Origin: Sphingopyxis sp. JAI128
GTDB taxonomy: Bacteria; Pseudomonadota; Alphaproteobacteria; Sphingomonadales; Sphingomonadaceae
NCBI RefSeq assembly: GCF_014207235.1
Contig: NZ_JACHDA010000001.1
Span: 372,001 to 436,000, forward strand
Reading direction: 5' to 3'
DNA: 64,000 nt
Shown here piece by piece: positions 1 to 9,273 of this stretch (its first letter is position 1; each line of letters opens with the position of its first letter). A program made the translations under genes and the position numbers. The notes below the pieces were generated by a model, which did no database searches, was not told the origin of the DNA, and saw nothing but the letters and a program-made list of their open reading frames with translations.

Positions 1-166
1 CCGCGATCCGCCCGGCGGATTCGAGTTCGACGCGGTGGCGCTGGTTATAATCGATCGTGAGCGCTACGACGCGCGCGCCAGCTTCGCGCGCGAGGCCCGC
101 ACAGACCATCGAGTCGAGCCCGCCCGACAGGAGGACGATCACCGTTTTTCCGGAAACTTGCTGCAT
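1..166 (-). CDS. queC: 7-cyano-7-deazaguanine synthase QueC, N-terminal part
   Basis: Only the first 55 codons lie in the window; the gene runs off the left edge. The ATG at 166 is followed by a PP-loop ATP pyrophosphatase motif SGGLDS at residues 14-19, then VALTIDYNQRH, both typical of QueC. By family knowledge the enzyme converts 7-carboxy-7-deazaguanine to preQ0 with ATP and ammonia, in queuosine tRNA modification. No preQ1 riboswitch-like structure was recognised in the 184 bp upstream. Confidence 0.9.
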   Translation of the reverse strand, partial: MQQVSGKTVIVLLSGGLDSMVCAGLAREAGARVVALTIDYNQRHRVELESAGRIA

Positions 167-350
167 CGGCGCCAGATAGGCCTGTGCCGCGGGGCGTGCA
201 AGGGCTGAGCAGCGCCAAAAGAAACGGGCCGCGTGACGCTGTCCCACGGCCCAGTTCGGCATGAAAGCCGTTAGGGAGAAGACACACAACAGTATGTCAT
301 GACACGGTCTAGCCCTATATGGTTAACAAGCCGTTAGCGGCTGCCGGATT

Positions 351-755
351 TCAGCAAGCGCCGGCGCGGCGGGCCTCGATCGCCTGCGAGAAGGGCTTGC
401 CATCGGCGATCCCCTGCGTATCGATCTGGACAAGCCGGTTCGTCTCGCTGCGAATGGTGGTGCGCCCGTGCCCGGCGCCGGGACAAGTGTAATGTACGGT
501 CACCGACTGCGGGGTATCTTCGATGATATAGCGCGAGCAGGTCGCGCGAGGGTGATATATCTGGATCATCCGCCGCGCGTCGCCCACACAAATCGTTTGA
601 AGAAGCGTGCTCTCGCCGCGCTCCCGAAGCTGCCAGCTTCCCTTTTCAAGCCGGTCCAGCATCGCCAGCGACGGCGCCTGCGCCGGCACCGCCGTCGCGC
701 CGGCGAGGGCGCACGCCGCAATAGAACATCGAAACAGGGGAGAGAAGATCGCCAT
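351..755 (-). CDS. Secreted hypothetical protein (134 aa)
   Basis: I do not recognise a firm family. The first 26 residues form a Sec signal peptide (hydrophobic stretch ending AVPAQA). The mature part starts near MLDRLEKGSWQLRERG, which resembles the opening of DUF3617-type periplasmic proteins. It carries four cysteines (TIC, ATC, YTC and the C-terminal residue), enough for two disulfides, so a periplasmic location is likely. It stands alone between queC and hslO on the same strand. Confidence 0.7.
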   Translation of the reverse strand: MAIFSPLFRCSIAACALAGATAVPAQAPSLAMLDRLEKGSWQLRERGESTLLQTICVGDARRMIQIYHPRATCSRYIIEDTPQSVTVHYTCPGAGHGRTTIRSETNRLVQIDTQGIADGKPFSQAIEARRAGAC

Positions 756-880
756 TTTTACCTATCCATTGGCTGCCCGCGCACAGGCTGAATTTGCGAC
801 CCCGTTGTGTCCGAGGTAGCAAGCCGACAGAGGGATTTCAACCGACTGGCGCCAAATCGCGTCGCTTCGCCGCGCGTCCG

Positions 881-1798
881 TCAATGATCGTGCATCGAAA
901 TGTCGCTCAGCGGGATTGGAAAGAAGCGCGAGCAAAAGGCGCAATCGACGACGATATTCCCTGCCTCGTCCGCCATTTCGGCGCGTTCGCTCTCGGGGAA
1001 CTGCGCCAGCACTCCCGCGAAATAGTCCGTGTTGCACCGGCAACCGCGCGAGACCGCGATGCCGGGCTCGACCCGCACCTCGTCTTCGTGGAACAAGCGC
1101 CATGCCAGCGTCTCGAGCGAGGTGGCGGGATCGGTCAACTCCTCGGCCTTCAGCGTCGCTGCGATCGTCTTGGCATGTTCCCATTCGGGATTGTCGTGAC
1201 GGACATGCAGCCGGTCGCGGCCAACCTCGCCTTCGGGAAGATGCTGGAGCAGCAACCCGCCCGCAAGGCATCCCGCCTCGGGATCGTGGCGCGCCGCGAG
1301 TTTGATCAGGCTGGGGATTTGTTCGGATTGTTCAAAATAATGTTCGGCCGCTTCGCCGATCGACGTGCCTTCCAGCGGCACGACGCCTTGGTAGCGTTCG
1401 CCGGTCGTCGCTTGATCGAAGGTGATAGCAAGGAACCCTTCGCCGAACAGCGCGAACAAGGTGGGATCGGCACCGACCTCGGCCAGCCGTTCCGCGTCGA
1501 ATTTGAGATAACCGCGCAGTTCGCCGCCGCGATAATCGCAGACGAGCAGTTCCACCGGGCCGCCGCCGGTCTGCGCCTGCAACGTCATCTGGCCATTCTC
1601 GTCCTTCAGCGTCGAGCCGAGCAGAACCGTAAGCACAAGCGCTTCGGCCAGCAGTTTTTCGGCAACCGGAGGATAATGGTGCGCGCCGATGATAGTCCGG
1701 AGAGTCGGTCCCAGCCGCACCAGCCGTCCCCGCACATGGCGTTCGGCGATGGTGAACAGCAGCGGTTGGTCGAACCAGGTTTCGATGATGTCACTCAC
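881..1798 (-). CDS. hslO: Redox-regulated chaperone Hsp33
   Basis: Hsp33 is a cytosolic holdase switched on by oxidation. With the GTG start at 1798 the protein has 305 residues. The zinc-binding cysteines are in the C-terminal third: CRC at 253/255 and CAFC at 286/289, the CxC...CxxC pattern of the redox switch. An open frame extends upstream to 1882 but overlaps argF. The GTG lies 10 nt after the argF stop and begins the conserved N-terminus (SDIIETWF), so it is preferred. Third gene of the argD-argF-hslO unit. Confidence 0.93.
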   Translation of the reverse strand: MSDIIETWFDQPLLFTIAERHVRGRLVRLGPTLRTIIGAHHYPPVAEKLLAEALVLTVLLGSTLKDENGQMTLQAQTGGGPVELLVCDYRGGELRGYLKFDAERLAEVGADPTLFALFGEGFLAITFDQATTGERYQGVVPLEGTSIGEAAEHYFEQSEQIPSLIKLAARHDPEAGCLAGGLLLQHLPEGEVGRDRLHVRHDNPEWEHAKTIAATLKAEELTDPATSLETLAWRLFHEDEVRVEPGIAVSRGCRCNTDYFAGVLAQFPESERAEMADEAGNIVVDCAFCSRFFPIPLSDISMHDH

Positions 1799-1808
1799 GG
1801 TTTCGAAC

Positions 1809-2732
1809 TCACAATTTCCCAAGCGCCCAAAGAAGGATCGACTTCTGCGCGTGGACACGGTTCTCTGCTTCGTCCCACACACGCGACTGCGTCCCGTCCA
1901 TCACCGCATCGACGACCTCCTCTCCGCGATGCGCGGGAAGGCAATGAAGGAAGATCGCATCACCCTTGGCGCCCGTCATCAGCCGCTCGTCGACTTGGTA
2001 GGGTGCCATGGCCGCGAGCTTGTTATGCGCATGATCCTGCCCCATCGACACCCAGGTATCGGTGACCACGAGATCGGCGCCCGCCGCGGCTTCGCGTGCA
2101 TCGCGCACGATGTCGATGCGCGATCCGTTAGCGCGCGCGGCATCGACGAAGCCGGCGTCGGGCTCATAGCCCTGCGGCACGCCCACGCGGACGTGGAAGC
2201 CGAAAAGGCCCGCCGCCTCGATCAGCGAGGCGAGGACATTGTTGCCGTCGCCGAGCCATGCGAGTTCAAGTCCGGGCAGCGCCTTGCCGCTTTCGACTAC
2301 GGTGAGCAGGTCAGCGACGATCTGGCACGGGTGCGAGAGGTCGGTGAGCCCATTGATCACCGGGACGCTGGCATATTCGGCCAGTTCCTCGGCCTTCGCG
2401 TGGTCGTCGGTACGGATCATGATCGCATCGGCATAACGCGACAGCACGCGCGCGGTGTCGGCGATCGTCTCGCCGCGCCCGAGCTGGGTCACGCCCGCGT
2501 CCATGATCATCGGGACGCCGCCGAGCTGGCGGATCGCGATGTCGAATGAGGCGCGCGTGCGCGTCGAATTCTTCTCGAACACCATCGCAAGAACATGGTC
2601 CGCAAGCGGCCTGTCGGCGTCGGGCTTCGCTTTCGGCCAGCCCGCGCGCGCTGCCTTGCGGTCGATCGCATCGGCGAGCATCGCGGCGACCGCATCCCCG
2701 CCCGCGTCGGACAGGTTCAGGAAGCGCCGCAT
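1809..2732 (-). CDS. argF: Ornithine carbamoyltransferase
   Basis: Catalyses carbamoyl phosphate + ornithine to citrulline + phosphate in arginine biosynthesis. The 307-residue protein has the carbamoyl-phosphate loop STRTR (56-60), HPCQ (134-137), the ornithine-binding SMG (229-231) and HCLP (263-266), all intact. The ATG at 2732 overlaps the argD stop by one base (TGATG), implying translational coupling; a GTG one codon upstream is possible but less likely. It sits between argD and hslO in one transcription unit. Confidence 0.97.
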   Translation of the reverse strand: MRRFLNLSDAGGDAVAAMLADAIDRKAARAGWPKAKPDADRPLADHVLAMVFEKNSTRTRASFDIAIRQLGGVPMIMDAGVTQLGRGETIADTARVLSRYADAIMIRTDDHAKAEELAEYASVPVINGLTDLSHPCQIVADLLTVVESGKALPGLELAWLGDGNNVLASLIEAAGLFGFHVRVGVPQGYEPDAGFVDAARANGSRIDIVRDAREAAAGADLVVTDTWVSMGQDHAHNKLAAMAPYQVDERLMTGAKGDAIFLHCLPAHRGEEVVDAVMDGTQSRVWDEAENRVHAQKSILLWALGKL

Positions 2733-3919
2733 CACGCTTCCGGCGGCGTGTAGCTCGCCGCGCCCGCCGACAGTTTTTCAATGAATTCCGCAATATGACT
2801 GTCGTCGATGTTGAGCGGCGGCAGCACGCGCACGACATTCTCGCCCGCCGCGACGGTCAGCAGCCCGTGATTGTCGCGCAGGTGCGCGACGAAGGCGCGG
2901 CTGTCCGAGTTGAGCTTGACCCCCAGCATCAGCCCAACGCCCCGCACACTGTCGAACAGCTGGTCGTGGTTCGGAATCAGCTGTTCGAGCGCGCCGCGCA
3001 GGCGCTCACCGGTTGCCTTGACCTGATCGAGGAAGCCGTCTTCGAGCACGACGTCGAGCACCGCCTGTCCGGCAGCACAAGCGAGCGGGTTGCCGCCGTA
3101 GGTCGACCCGTGCGTGCCGATGACCATGCCGCGCGCAGCCTTTTCCGTCGCGAGGCACGCGCCCATCGGGAAGCCGCCGCCGATGCCCTTGGCGCTGGCC
3201 AGGATGTCGGGAGTCACGCCGAAATGCTCATAGGCATAAAGATGCCCGGTCCGCGCGACGCCGCACTGGACCTCGTCGAATACCAGCATCAGGTCGCGCT
3301 TGTCGCAAATGTCGCGCAGGGCCTGCAGGAAGGGCTGCGACGCCGGACGGATGCCGCCTTCGCCCTGGATCGGCTCGACCAGGAAGCCCGCCGTGCTATC
3401 GTCGACCAGGTCGAGCGCGGCGTTGATGTCATCGAACGGCGCATAGGCGAAGCCAGGCAGCAGCGGGTCGAACCCCTTGCGCAGCTTTTCCTGATTGGTG
3501 GCCGAGATCGTTCCCAGCGTGCGTCCATGGAAGGCGTTGTTGAAGGTGATGAGCGTATGCTTTTCGGCGTTGCCCGCACTCGAATGATAGGCGCGCGCGG
3601 TCTTGATCGAACATTCGACCGCCTCGGCGCCCGAGTTGGTCAGGAACACCGTATCGGCGAACGTATGTTCGACGAGCCGCGCGGCATAGGCTTCGCCCTG
3701 CGGGCTGCCATAGAGGTTCGACACGTGCATCAGCGTCGCGGCCTGATCCTGGATTGCCTTCGTCAGGTGCGGGTGGCCGTGACCGAGCAGGTTGACCGCT
3801 ATGCCGCTCGCGAAATCGAGGTAGCGCTCGCCGCGCTCGCCGATCAGATACGCGCCCTCGCCTCGCACCGGACGCACACCGCACCGGGGGTATACGGGCA
3901 TCAGCGGCGTGATCGTCAT
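2732..3919 (-). CDS. argD: Acetylornithine / succinyldiaminopimelate aminotransferase
   Basis: PLP-dependent class III aminotransferase (395 aa) making N-acetylornithine for arginine synthesis; ArgD commonly also serves lysine synthesis. Visible motifs are NSGAEA (95-100), DEVQ (215-218), the SAKGIGGG segment with the PLP lysine near 244, and [12 protein letters not shown]. An AAAGG ribosome site lies 8 nt before the ATG at 3919; the longer frame to 3928 would start on GTG inside that spacing. First gene of argD-argF-hslO, behind a promoter and a leader hairpin. Confidence 0.96.
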   Translation of the reverse strand: MTITPLMPVYPRCGVRPVRGEGAYLIGERGERYLDFASGIAVNLLGHGHPHLTKAIQDQAATLMHVSNLYGSPQGEAYAARLVEHTFADTVFLTNSGAEAVECSIKTARAYHSSAGNAEKHTLITFNNAFHGRTLGTISATNQEKLRKGFDPLLPGFAYAPFDDINAALDLVDDSTAGFLVEPIQGEGGIRPASQPFLQALRDICDKRDLMLVFDEVQCGVARTGHLYAYEHFGVTPDILASAKGIGGGFPMGACLATEKAARGMVIGTHGSTYGGNPLACAAGQAVLDVVLEDGFLDQVKATGERLRGALEQLIPNHDQLFDSVRGVGLMLGVKLNSDSRAFVAHLRDNHGLLTVAAGENVVRVLPPLNIDDSHIAEFIEKLSAGAASYTPPEA

Positions 3920-3943
3920 GGCAGGCACCTTTCAGTCAAAAGT

Positions 3944-3973
3944 AAAAAGGCGACCCCAAAACGGGCCGCCCTT
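3944..3973 (-). terminator. Hairpin at the 5' end of the argD mRNA (attenuator-like)
   Basis: Read on the minus strand, an 11-bp stem (two G-U pairs) with a 6-nt loop pairs 3973-3963 with 3956-3946. The 3' side ends in five T residues (3948-3944). It lies between the predicted argD transcription start (about 3979) and the argD ATG. It has the form of an intrinsic terminator, but it could equally protect the mRNA 5' end. Confidence 0.45.
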
Positions 3974-3985
3974 GGTCGGACCGCC

Positions 3986-4015
3986 CCTATACTGCCGCTG
4001 CCGGAGCCGCGTCAA
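3986..4015 (-). promoter_or_regulatory. sigma70-type promoter for argD-argF-hslO
   Basis: On the minus strand a -35 box TTGACG (4015-4010) and a -10 box TATAGG (3991-3986) are separated by 18 nt. The predicted start of transcription is near 3979, about 60 nt before the argD start codon. Confidence 0.6.
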
Positions 4016-4068
4016 CACGGGGGGCGCCGACGCGGCGCAACCAAGCGGCCGGAGCCGCGTTCCCAGCG

Positions 4069-4506
4069 ATGATGTGGCGCGCCTCCCTTCTTCCCCTGTT
4101 GCTGGCCCTTGGCGCCTGCGGCGCCTTGCCGCGCGATGCTGCGGGAACGACCGAGCGGATCGCGCGCGAGCATGTAATGCGCGTGGCGGTTCTGCCCGGG
4201 ACCCCGGATGCCGCACCTGCCGTCGCGCTGCTCGACGCCTATGCAGCCAAGCATCGCGCACGCCTGATGCTGGTCGCAGCGCACGGCGAGCACGCGGCGC
4301 GCCAGCTGGAGGAGGGTCGTATCGACGCGCTTGTTGGCCATTTCGCGAAAGCTTCGCCATGGATGACCGATATTTCGCTGTCGAAAGCCGTGGGACGCCG
4401 TGAGCCCGACGACAGCCGGCAGCCCGTGCTACGCATCGCCCGCCGGAATGGCGAGAATGCCCTGATCCTTGCAACCGACCGGGCCATTGCGGCGATGGCG
4501 CAATGA
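4069..4506 (+). CDS. Putative lipoprotein (145 aa)
   Basis: Short protein with a lipoprotein signal: charged start MMWR, a leucine-rich stretch, then lipobox LGAC, so it is probably anchored to a membrane in the envelope. The rest (RVAVLPGTPDAAP...ALVGHFAKASPW) recalls a small piece of an extracellular solute-binding fold, but the family is not identified. The next gene, a cation efflux transporter, starts inside its stop codon (ATGA overlap at 4503), so the two are probably made together; a role in metal handling is inference only. Confidence 0.7.
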   Translation: MMWRASLLPLLLALGACGALPRDAAGTTERIAREHVMRVAVLPGTPDAAPAVALLDAYAAKHRARLMLVAAHGEHAARQLEEGRIDALVGHFAKASPWMTDISLSKAVGRREPDDSRQPVLRIARRNGENALILATDRAIAAMAQ

Positions 4507-5426
4507 GCCTTCACAGCGGCATTCCAAGCGCGATCGCCGCCGATGTCGGGCGCGGCGAACGGCTCGAACATTGGACGCTCGGCTGGATGGCGAGCGTGGT
4601 GCTGGTGATGTGGCTCGTGATGGGCGCGAGCCAGGCGATGAAGGCGGCGGTAATCGAAGATTTGCTCAGCCTCGTTCCGGCATTCGTCTTCCTGCTGTCG
4701 GTGCATTGGGAACGGCGTGGGCCGAACCGGCGCTTTCCCTTTGGCTATCGCCGCGCGAACAGCCTTGCGTTCCTCGTCGCCGCGACCGCCTTGCTCTCGG
4801 TCGGGGGCTTCCTCGCCTATGAAAGCGTCTCGACGCTGATAAAGCAGGAGCATCCCAGCGTTGGCGGCATCACCCTGTTCGGGCACACGATCTGGCTCGG
4901 CTGGCTGATGATTGCGGCACTCGTCTATTCGGTCGTCCCGCCGATGATCCTCGGCCGCATGAAACATCCGGTCGCCGAACGCATCAAGGATAAGGTGCTG
5001 CATACCGACGCGCTGATGCAGAAAGCCGACTGGCAGACAGGGCTTGCCGGTATCGCGGGAATCATCGGCATCGGCATCGGTTGGTGGTGGGCCGACGCGA
5101 CCGCTGCGCTTTTCATTTCGCTGTCGATCATCAAGGACGCGGTCGGCGCGCTGCAACAGGCGGTTGCCGAGTTGCTCGACGGCACACCGCGCGCGCTCGA
5201 TTCGAACGCGCTTTCCGACGATGCGAAGTCCCTGGCAACCACGCTGAAAGCGCGGTTCGGCGATGTCGACATACGGCTGCGCGAAACGGGGCGCTATATT
5301 GCTGCCGAGGTCGATTGCGCGTCGCCGGCGGATATTCCGACGGCGGCGGATTTGATGGGCGACGATCTCGCCTGGCGCCTAGCGAGCCTGAGTTTCCGCC
5401 CTGAACCCGTCGAGGCGAACCCCTAA
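4503..5426 (+). CDS. Cation diffusion facilitator family transporter
   Basis: Inner-membrane protein of 307 residues, normal for CDF exporters that swap divalent metal ions for protons. It has about five or six hydrophobic segments in residues 25-215, the cytoplasmic loop FGYRRANSLAFL typical of the family, and a short soluble tail. The membrane histidine/aspartate pattern is not the plain HxxxD of zinc exporters, so the substrate is uncertain. Its start overlaps the stop of the upstream lipoprotein, and its stop overlaps by 4 nt the stop of the convergent oxidoreductase. Confidence 0.8.
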   Translation: MSLHSGIPSAIAADVGRGERLEHWTLGWMASVVLVMWLVMGASQAMKAAVIEDLLSLVPAFVFLLSVHWERRGPNRRFPFGYRRANSLAFLVAATALLSVGGFLAYESVSTLIKQEHPSVGGITLFGHTIWLGWLMIAALVYSVVPPMILGRMKHPVAERIKDKVLHTDALMQKADWQTGLAGIAGIIGIGIGWWWADATAALFISLSIIKDAVGALQQAVAELLDGTPRALDSNALSDDAKSLATTLKARFGDVDIRLRETGRYIAAEVDCASPADIPTAADLMGDDLAWRLASLSFRPEPVEANP

Positions 5427-6409
5427 AGCGTCTTCGCCGCCTCCATCGCAAGCGCGACCGAATGCTTGCGCGCATCATGATCGTACATCGACGATGCCAC
5501 AATGATCTCGTCGACGCCGGTTCGCGATCGAAATGCCTTGAGACCCGCCGCGACATCGTCGACCGTCCCGACCGCCGAGCATTGCAGCACATGGTCGAGG
5601 ATGGCGCGCGCGTTGGGCGGCAGACTGTCCTTGTAGCCCGCGAGCGGCGGCTTCATTTTCCCGGGATTGCCGGTGCGCAAAGCGACGAACGCCTGCTGCT
5701 GCGACGAGGCAAGCAGTTCGGCCTCGTCGCGCGTGTCGGCGGCGAAGACGTTGAACGCCGCCGCGGCATAGGGTTCGGACAATTGCTCCGACGGCTTGAA
5801 CTGCCGGCGATAGATGTCGAGCGCCTCGTCGAGCGCGTCGGGCGCGAAATGGCTGGCGAAGGCATAGGGCAGGCCCAGCATCGCTGCAAGCTGCGCGCCG
5901 AACAGGCTCGACCCCAAAATCCACAGCGGAACATTCGTGCCCTCGCCCGGCACCGCACGGATGCCCAGCCGGTCGTCGCCGGCGAGAAAGGCCTGCAATT
6001 CGACGACATCCTGCGGAAATTGCCGCTCGTCGCTCGCAAGGTTGCGGCGCAGCGCCCGCGCCACAACGCCGTCGGAGCCGGGCGCGCGGCCGAGCCCCAG
6101 GTCGACGCGGCCGGGGAACAGCGCCTCCAATGTTCCGAACTGCTCGGCAATCACCATCGGCGCGTGGTTCGGCAGCATGATCCCGCCCGCGCCGATCCGG
6201 ATTGTCGAGGTCGCCTGCCCGATATGCGCGAGCACGACCGAGGTCGCGGCGCTTGCGATCCCCGCCATGCCGTGATGCTCGGCAACCCAGTAGCGTTCGT
6301 AGCCGAGCGTCTCGGCGTGCCTTGCTAGATCGGCTGCGTTGGCGAGCGACTGGGCGATCGTGCCGCTATCGGTGACGGGCACGAGGTCGAGGAAAGAGAG
6401 TTTCGTCAT
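5423..6409 (-). CDS. LLM-class flavin-dependent oxidoreductase (luciferase-like)
   Basis: A 328-residue bacterial-luciferase-fold protein of the single-component YhbW/MsnO8-like group. It shows LSFLDLVPV at the N-terminus, RYWVAEHHGM near residues 40-50, the IRIGAGGIMLPNHAP strand and GRVDLGLGRAPGSD. Such enzymes use reduced FMN; the substrate cannot be told from sequence. The next gene upstream on the same strand is an Lrp-type regulator, about 70 bp away. Confidence 0.88.
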   Translation of the reverse strand: MTKLSFLDLVPVTDSGTIAQSLANAADLARHAETLGYERYWVAEHHGMAGIASAATSVVLAHIGQATSTIRIGAGGIMLPNHAPMVIAEQFGTLEALFPGRVDLGLGRAPGSDGVVARALRRNLASDERQFPQDVVELQAFLAGDDRLGIRAVPGEGTNVPLWILGSSLFGAQLAAMLGLPYAFASHFAPDALDEALDIYRRQFKPSEQLSEPYAAAAFNVFAADTRDEAELLASSQQQAFVALRTGNPGKMKPPLAGYKDSLPPNARAILDHVLQCSAVGTVDDVAAGLKAFRSRTGVDEIIVASSMYDHDARKHSVALAMEAAKTL

Positions 6410-6476
6410 GAAACCGATATGCGGTGGGCGCGACGCAGGTTCAAGCGCACCCCTTCACGGGCAGCGCGAAGAAAAA

Positions 6477-6938
6477 CTACGCCCGCTCGTCCTTCGGCGA
6501 GTCCATCAGCACATACGTGGTGATCGAATGAACCTGCGGCAGCACCCCCAGCACCTCGGTATGGAAATGCTTGTAGGATACGAGATCCTCGGTCTCGACA
6601 CGCAGCAGATATTCGATCGTGCCGGTGATATTATGGCATTCGCGCACCTCGGGCGCCTCCGCCATCGCCGCCTCGAAATCGGCCTGCGACTTCTTCGTAT
6701 GCGATGACAGGCCAACGGTCACATAAGCAAGGAAGGTCAGCCCGAGCTTCGCAGGGTCGATCACCGCCCGATAGCCCTTGATCACACCGCTGCGTTCGAG
6801 CTCCTGCACGCGGCGCAGGCAGGCAGATGGGGAGAGGCCGACGCGATCGGCGAGTTCGAGATTCGAGATTCGCCCGTCGCGCGACAATTCTTGCAATATC
6901 TTGCGGCCAATTGCGTCGATCTTGATCATGGATTGCAT
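6477..6938 (-). CDS. Lrp/AsnC family transcriptional regulator
   Basis: At 153 residues it is the usual Lrp size. An N-terminal helix-turn-helix (DAIGRKILQELSRDGRISNLELADRVGLSPSA region, about 8-40) is followed by a RAM ligand-binding domain ending in TTYVLMDSPK. It is divergent from a LysE-type exporter with only 64 bp between, the usual arrangement for a regulator sensing an amino acid and controlling its exporter. A second in-frame ATG three codons downstream is an alternative start; neither has a clear ribosome site. Confidence 0.9.
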   Translation of the reverse strand: MQSMIKIDAIGRKILQELSRDGRISNLELADRVGLSPSACLRRVQELERSGVIKGYRAVIDPAKLGLTFLAYVTVGLSSHTKKSQADFEAAMAEAPEVRECHNITGTIEYLLRVETEDLVSYKHFHTEVLGVLPQVHSITTYVLMDSPKDERA

Positions 6939-7002
6939 AATCTAGCCGAATGCGGTCCATTTTTGCAATCCGCTGGGCATCGAAACGCATTATGTTGCGC
7001 GA

Positions 7003-7593
7003 ATGAACCATACCACCCTCGCCGCGCTCTCCGCTTTCGCGCTCGTCTCGTCGATCACACCGGGGCCGAACAATATGATGCTGATGGCGTCGGGCGCCAA
7101 TTTCGGGCTGCGCCGCACGGTGCCGCACGCACTCGGCGTCGGCATCGGTTTCACGCTGATGATCATCCTCGTCGGCGTCGGGCTGATGGGGCTGTTCGAC
7201 CTGGTCCCGGTGCTGAATATCATATTGAAGGTGGTGAGCGTCGCCTATCTGCTCTGGCTCGCGTGGAAGATTGCGAACGCCGCGGCACCCGATACGTCAG
7301 GCAGCCTGCGCGGCAAGCCGATGAGCTTTCTCCAGGCGGTGCTGTTCCAGTGGGTGAACCCCAAGGCCTGGTCGATGGCGCTCACCGCGATCGCGCTTTA
7401 CGCGCCCGACCGCAATTTCGCCGCGGTGCTGCTCGTCGCGGTGATCTTCGGCCTCATCAACCTGCCCTCGACCAGCCTGTGGGCGGTGATGGGCATGTCG
7501 CTGCGCGGCTGGCTGTCGAGCCCGGCGCGGCTCAGGGCGTTCAACTGGACGATGGCGGCGCTGCTCGTCGGATCGCTCGCGCTGCTGATCTGA
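7003..7593 (+). CDS. LysE/RhtB family amino-acid exporter
   Basis: Membrane protein of 196 residues with about six hydrophobic segments. The family signature SITPGPNNMMLMASGANFG lies at residues 14-32. LysE proteins export amino acids or related compounds across the inner membrane. It is divergent from the Lrp-type regulator at 6477-6938, which probably controls it; the substrate is unknown. Confidence 0.9.
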   Translation: MNHTTLAALSAFALVSSITPGPNNMMLMASGANFGLRRTVPHALGVGIGFTLMIILVGVGLMGLFDLVPVLNIILKVVSVAYLLWLAWKIANAAAPDTSGSLRGKPMSFLQAVLFQWVNPKAWSMALTAIALYAPDRNFAAVLLVAVIFGLINLPSTSLWAVMGMSLRGWLSSPARLRAFNWTMAALLVGSLALLI

Positions 7594-7655
7594 TTGCAAG
7601 GTTTCATCGCGCAACCTAAAGACGGGCTCCCCTCCCCCTGACCGGAGAACGAGCC

Positions 7656-8672
7656 ATGCAAAGCCGCCGCCTTGGACGAAGCGCCATCCATGTATCCGAC
7701 ATCTGCATGGGGACGATGACCTTCGGCAGCCAGACCGACGAGGCCGAGGCGTTCCGCATCCTCGACCGCTGTTTCGACGAAGGAATCAATTTCTACGACA
7801 CCGCCGAAGGCTATCCGGTGCCGCCCGATGTCAAATGGGTCGGCCGCACCGAGGAGATCGTCGGGCGCTGGATGAAGACCAAGCCGCGCGACGCGATCAT
7901 CATGGCGACCAAGGTATCGGGGCCGAGCCATGTCTGGTTCAAGTCGCCGTGCCGCGGCGGCATGACCGCGCTCGACCGCCACAATATCATGCAGGCGGTC
8001 GACGACAGCCTGACGCGGCTCCAGACCGATTATATCGATCTCTACCAGACACACTGGCCCGACCATGACGCGCCTTATGACGAGATGATGGATGCGCTCG
8101 ACGAACTCGTCCGCGTCGGCAAAGTTCGCATCCTTGGCTGCTCGAACGAAACGAGCTGGGGGCTGATGAAATCGCTCGCGGCGTCGGAAAAAATCGGCGG
8201 TGCGCGCTATCACACGATCCAGAATAATTTCAGCCTCAACAACCGCCGCTTCGAGGACGAACTGGCGCAGGTGTGCCGGCAGGAGGGCTTCAGCCTGATC
8301 CCCTACTCGCCGCTGGCAGGCGGCGTGCTGTCCGGGAAATATCAGGGCGGCGCAACCCCCGAGGGAGCGCGCTTCTCGCGCTACCTCCAGATGGAAGGGC
8401 GCCAGGCGGCGATGGGTCGCCGCTTCGTCAACGAAAAGAGCCTTGCCGCGACCGAACGCTATCTCAAGATCGCGGCAGAGGCCGGGCTGCATCCGGTCAC
8501 GATGGCGACCGCGTGGTCGAAACAACATGATTTCGTCGCGTCGACGATCGTCGGCGTCAGCACCTATGATCAGGTCCAGCCGATCCTCGATGCGATGGAA
8601 TTGGTGCTGGAGGGCGATTTGATGAAGGCGCTGCACAAGGTGAGCAAGGACATCCTCTACCCGATGGGGTGA
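7656..8672 (+). CDS. Aldo/keto reductase, Tas-like
   Basis: NADPH-dependent aldo-keto reductase of 338 residues. N-terminal MQSRRLGRSAIHVSDICMGTMTFG and the catalytic Asp/Tyr of NFYDTAEGYPVPP match the Tas-like branch. HWPDHDAPYDE, the lysine-bearing GKVRILGCSNE and the C-terminal STIVGVSTYDQV cofactor loop are also present. The substrate is not known. Its 3' end overlaps the convergent gene at 8657-9226 by 16 nt. Confidence 0.9.
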   Translation: MQSRRLGRSAIHVSDICMGTMTFGSQTDEAEAFRILDRCFDEGINFYDTAEGYPVPPDVKWVGRTEEIVGRWMKTKPRDAIIMATKVSGPSHVWFKSPCRGGMTALDRHNIMQAVDDSLTRLQTDYIDLYQTHWPDHDAPYDEMMDALDELVRVGKVRILGCSNETSWGLMKSLAASEKIGGARYHTIQNNFSLNNRRFEDELAQVCRQEGFSLIPYSPLAGGVLSGKYQGGATPEGARFSRYLQMEGRQAAMGRRFVNEKSLAATERYLKIAAEAGLHPVTMATAWSKQHDFVASTIVGVSTYDQVQPILDAMELVLEGDLMKALHKVSKDILYPMG

Positions 8673-9226
8673 CCGCTCGGCCATTGGAGGATCAACACAT
8701 CTCCGACCTGCAGCGCACGCCACGCCTGCGACAGCCGCTCGAAATCGGCAAACACGCGCGATTGCGCGGCGTCGATCCGCGCTCGCTCGTCGGCGCTGAG
8801 CGAGGAGCGTGTCCGTTCCGCCTCGCCGAGCGCCGCGCGCTGTGCTGCGCTGTCGGGGCGCGTGCTGCTGCGCCAGCCGATATCGAAGAGGAAGGCGGCA
8901 AGTTCGGACAATTCGCCCTCGCGGCCCTGCGCCTTGATCAGCTTCGCGCCCTTTGCGACCTGTTTGCGCGCCGCGCGCTGGCGCTGCTTTGCCGACAGGG
9001 CGCCGTCCGCCTCGACATGGAAGGCACCCGCGTCGCCGCCCGCCGCGATCTGGCCGAACACGCCGGTCTGGAGCCCCAGCGCCGCTTCGACGACGAAATG
9101 CACCATGTCGTGCGGTAGGTCGGGATCGAAGCCCGGTGCGGGGTCCATCACCAATACCGGTAGCCCGGCGCGCTCGATGCGCATGCTGTAGCGGCGTTCG
9201 CCCGACCGGATGAAATGGACTTTCAT
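8657..9226 (-). CDS. Conserved hypothetical protein (189 aa)
   Basis: No family recognised. The protein is soluble, with no signal peptide or membrane segment. The N-terminal half is probably alpha/beta (MKVHFIRSGERRYSMRIERAG) and contains PHDMVHFVVEAALGLQTGVFGQIAAGG near residues 38-65. The middle (SAKQRQRAARKQVAKGAKLIKAQG) is helical and charged, and the C-terminus ends in a GDVLILQWPSGHP strand. It overlaps the convergent aldo-keto reductase and is divergent from the DUF411 gene 47 bp away. Confidence 0.75.
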   Translation of the reverse strand: MKVHFIRSGERRYSMRIERAGLPVLVMDPAPGFDPDLPHDMVHFVVEAALGLQTGVFGQIAAGGDAGAFHVEADGALSAKQRQRAARKQVAKGAKLIKAQGREGELSELAAFLFDIGWRSSTRPDSAAQRAALGEAERTRSSLSADERARIDAAQSRVFADFERLSQAWRALQVGDVLILQWPSGHPIG

Positions 9227-9273
9227 GGCCCCCGCCTATAGGCTCCGCGGTGCTTCCACCAAAAGGATTTGCG

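Noticed and set aside
45-287. 80-codon open frame on the minus strand across the queC start
   Set aside because: It runs through the queC start in another frame and gives a low-complexity Arg/Pro-rich product with no family features.
881-2065. Long plus-strand open frames across hslO and argF (423 and 286 codons)
   Set aside because: These are antisense shadows of conserved genes in GC-rich DNA; their products are rich in Arg, Ala and Gly and resemble no family.
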